A stretch of 5,400 nt of DNA from NCBI GenBank assembly GCA_012735335.1, contig JAAYHO010000106.1:1-5400 (forward strand), read 5' to 3'. Made by a program: the position numbers and the translations under genes. Within the stretch, counting starts at the first letter, position 1; the number at the start of each line of letters is the position of its first letter. This stretch comes from Gammaproteobacteria bacterium. GTDB taxonomy: Bacteria; Pseudomonadota; Gammaproteobacteria; Pseudomonadales; Pseudomonadaceae. Of this stretch, positions 5,216 to 5,400 are shown piece after piece. The notes below the pieces were generated by a model. That model saw nothing but the letters and a program-made list of their open reading frames with translations. It was not told the DNA's origin and ran no database searches.

Positions 5216-5400
<185 letters not shown>

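Overview
The window looks like the chromosome of a gammaproteobacterium of the Pseudomonas/Halopseudomonas type. The reasons are GC-rich DNA with third-position GC bias, a divergent fhpR-type regulator and flavohemoglobin gene pair as known in Pseudomonas, and protein sequences close to gammaproteobacterial homologues. This is inference from recalled families; no search was run. There are five genes, two of them cut by the window edges, plus two repeat-rich intergenic stretches.

Left part (1-1081). The first 207 codons of rlhA (ydcP), a U32-family enzyme needed for hydroxylation of a 23S rRNA cytidine, run leftwards off the edge. Behind its start lies a 459-bp gene-free stretch with two complete copies of a palindromic dispersed repeat (GTCATTGCGAGG...GCAATGAC) and a third, inverted half copy. 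The second copy ends 7 bp past the stop codon of the next gene.

Middle (1082-3810). Two leftward genes follow: a stand-alone CHAD-domain protein with a Lys/Arg-rich tail, and norR/fhpR, a sigma-54-dependent NO sensor with GAF, AAA+ and Fis-type HTH domains. The 368-bp gap between them contains at least nine short perfect inverted repeats. Two of these are inverted copies of the same 14-mer, giving a BIME-like or alternative-fold layout.

Right part (3811-5400). norR is divergent from fhp (hmp), a full-length flavohemoglobin that detoxifies NO. The 157-bp intergenic region can be read almost completely. It has three TGT-N7-ACA NorR boxes, the first overlapping the norR start codon, then a near-consensus sigma-54 -24/-12 promoter. 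Just downstream of the predicted transcription start lies a previously unlisted candidate: a 9/10 match to the FNR/ANR/DNR half-site palindrome. Together these suggest NO-activated, NorR-dependent transcription of fhp with possible anaerobic repression. A strong bidirectional terminator follows fhp and separates it from the C-terminal end of a convergent short-chain dehydrogenase.

No new multigene system is visible. The points most worth a second look are the putative FNR-type site under the sigma-54 promoter, the GAFSGA variant of the sigma-54 contact loop in NorR, and the two structured intergenic regions.
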